Made by a program: the position numbers and the translations under genes
Shown: piece by piece, positions 62,678-64,000 of the stretch
Numbering within the stretch: position 1 is the first letter of the stretch
Layout: the number at the start of each line of letters is the position of its first letter
Source of the DNA: an uncultured Prevotellaceae bacterium
Lineage (GTDB): Bacteria; Bacteroidota; Bacteroidia; Bacteroidales; Bacteroidaceae
DNA length: 64,000 nucleotides
NCBI GenBank assembly: GCA_902774795.1
Contig: CACYKA010000001.1
Location: forward strand, 1 to 64,000
Reading direction: 5' to 3'
The notes under the pieces: generated by a model
Database searches by the model: none
What the model was told of the DNA's origin: nothing
What the model saw: only the letters and a program-made list of their open reading frames with translations

Positions 62678-64000
62678 ATGTTCCGTAAACTCCGAATTAT
62701 ACTCTCGTTATTATTCCTTATTGCAATAACATTACTGGTTCTCGACTTTACCGGCACTCTGCACAGCTATCTCGCATGGATGGCAAAAATACAACTGCTG
62801 CCGGCAATTCTTGCAACCAACCTCATTGTTGTGGTGGCTTTACTAGCCATCACCCTCATCATGGGCCGTATATACTGCTCTGTCATTTGTCCTTTGGGCA
62901 TATATCAGGATGTCGTAGCATGGCTGTCGAGGAAACTCTTCAGCAAGGGACGCAGGAAATACAGTCACATCGAGAAACCTGTTGTGCACAACACCATCCG
63001 AGGCTCTTTCCTCGCATTATTCATCATTTTGATGGTTTGCGGCATGTTAGGCGTGGCATCGCTCATAGCCCCCTACTCTTCTTTCGTACGCATGGTGCAG
63101 ACACTGCTCCAACCACTGTACATCATGGCAAATAATGTGTTAGCCGGCATTGCAGAAGAGGCTGACAGCTACGCCTTTTATGAAGTTGACGTATGGATGC
63201 GCTCAGGAGCGGTATTAGGTATAACACTCGTTACGTGGCTGATAATCTCGTTCATGGCAGCCCGCTGGGGACGTCTCTATTGCAACAGCATCTGTCCAGT
63301 AGGCTCCGTGTTGGGTGTACTGTCACGTTTCTCGTGGCTTAAGCCTCGAGTAAAGGATGACAAATGCATACACTGCGGCCTGTGCGAACGAGGATGTAAG
63401 GCCCAGGCCATCAAAGTTACACGCGAGGGAACCACTATTGACTACACCCGCTGTGTAGATTGTTTCGACTGCCTCGACGTCTGCAAGCACGGGGCACTGA
63501 AGTTTCAAGGTCCAAGTTCCAAGTTCAAAGTTCAAGGTTCAAGGTCCGAGGTTCAACAGCCGGAAGCCAATGGCCGTCGCACTTTCCTACTCTCAGCACT
63601 GTCAGCAGGAGCTGGAGCAGCATTGGCACAGACTGGCAAAAAGGTGGACGGAGGCTATGCCGTCATAAAAGACAAGGTAATCCCCGAAAGACAGACGCCT
63701 ATCCTGCCACCGGGAGCGCACAGTGCTCATTTCTTTGCACAGCATTGCACAGCGTGCCAGTTATGCGTCTCAGAATGTCCCAATGATGTGCTCCGACCCT
63801 CTACCGACCTGATGCATTTTATGCAGCCGGTAATGAGCTACGAACGCGGATACTGCCGCGAAGAATGCCACAGATGCAGCGATGTATGTCCTACGGGAGC
63901 ACTGAAGCTTGTTGATGCTGCAGAAAAGATTTGCACAAAGGTGGGACAGGCTCACTGGGTGAAGAAAAACTGTATTCCCATCACCGACGGAGTGGACTGC
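62678..64000 (+). CDS. Membrane polyferredoxin with internal twin-arginine motif (3' end beyond window)
   Basis: The frame is open from ATG 62678 to the window end (441 codons, no stop). Residues 1-220 hold about five membrane spans and two NapH/NosR-type CxxxCP motifs (Cys67/71 and Cys202/206). Residues 230-269 are a 2x4Fe-4S ferredoxin (CIHCGLCERGC, then Cys259/262/265/269). A word-repeat linker follows (276-299). Then comes NGRRTFLLSALSAGAGAAL, a twin-arginine signal (Arg300, Arg301 and a weakly hydrophobic stretch). After it, more Fe-S motifs follow: HCTACQLCVSECP (357-367), YCRE.CHRCSDVCP (393-404) and single Cys 419, 432 and 441. The gene lies directly behind tatAC. It is a quinol or ferredoxin-linked electron conduit by family. 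Confidence 0.9.
   Translation, partial: MFRKLRIILSLLFLIAITLLVLDFTGTLHSYLAWMAKIQLLPAILATNLIVVVALLAITLIMGRIYCSVICPLGIYQDVVAWLSRKLFSKGRRKYSHIEKPVVHNTIRGSFLALFIILMVCGMLGVASLIAPYSSFVRMVQTLLQPLYIMANNVLAGIAEEADSYAFYEVDVWMRSGAVLGITLVTWLIISFMAARWGRLYCNSICPVGSVLGVLSRFSWLKPRVKDDKCIHCGLCERGCKAQAIKVTREGTTIDYTRCVDCFDCLDVCKHGALKFQGPSSKFKVQGSRSEVQQPEANGRRTFLLSALSAGAGAALAQTGKKVDGGYAVIKDKVIPERQTPILPPGAHSAHFFAQHCTACQLCVSECPNDVLRPSTDLMHFMQPVMSYERGYCREECHRCSDVCPTGALKLVDAAEKICTKVGQAHWVKKNCIPITDGVDC
63491..63577 (+). repeat. AAGTTCAAGGTTCAAGG word repeat inside the polyferredoxin gene
   Basis: About eight units of CAAGTTCCAAGTTC type are followed by the CAACAGCCGGAAGCCAATGG word. They encode the linker KFQGPSSKFKVQGSRSEV and QQPEANG between the ferredoxin and the twin-arginine motif. 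Confidence 0.85.

Overview
The window reads as chromosomal DNA of a Bacteroidales bacterium, most likely Prevotella-like (the genus is inference). The evidence is the many promoters of the Bacteroidetes type (TTTG, about 20 bases, TAnnTTTG), a SprA-type translocon protein of the type IX secretion system (T9SS), a TonB-dependent receptor with a carboxypeptidase-regulatory-like N-domain, DUF4876 and DUF6850-type surface proteins, and a plant-polysaccharide gene set. No rRNA, tRNA, CRISPR array, insertion sequence, prophage or integrase was seen. Most of the window is core chromosome with a few accessory islands.

Layout. 1-3.9 kb, minus strand: three FKBP prolyl isomerases with different destinations, a nitrilase-family amidase and a tiny lipoprotein. 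3.9-5.2 kb, plus: a sirtuin and aroQ. 5.2-10.8 kb, minus: purH (cyclohydrolase domain only), mreB, mreC, mreD, mrdA and an O-methyltransferase. 10.9-24.2 kb: housekeeping genes (cca, fba, queH, mtaB, a glycosyltransferase, a PG_1098-type methyltransferase, an MgtC-type membrane protein, nadC, an outer-membrane barrel, cstA, a DUF349 protein). 24.4-36.4 kb, plus: ruvA, sprA, nadB, a PBP4-type peptidase, aroB. 36.4-45.8 kb, minus: a pectin/galactan operon (GH2, GH43, PL1-like, zinc ribbon), with no SusC/SusD pair in view. 46.0-50.5 kb, plus: rsmG, a metallo-beta-lactamase-fold hydrolase, ruvC, a tandem ABC ATPase and a secreted C1B peptidase. 50.5-52.9 kb: a repeat mosaic, a rubredoxin, and a secreted GH53 galactanase fused to a cyclophilin.

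The most system-like region is 52.9-64 kb. One minus-strand operon (promoter 61545-61576, terminator 52902-52944) encodes a periplasmic HMA metal-binding protein, a TonB receptor, a DUF4876 lipoprotein, an outer-membrane barrel, a second DUF4876 protein ending in a dockerin, and an FMN-binding protein. Back to back with it run tatA, tatC and a membrane polyferredoxin cut by the window end. That polyferredoxin carries an internal twin-arginine motif in front of its second Fe-S block. Together they suggest metal uptake coupled to extracytoplasmic electron transfer, with Tat exporting part of a multi-spanning protein (inference).

A second theme runs through the window. Short tandem word repeats fill many gene junctions, often supply the stop codon and sometimes the start codon (four proteins begin MNY for this reason), and appear in frame inside at least nine genes. 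Two longer interspersed elements, 58 and about 84 nt, each occur twice in inverted orientation and nested.
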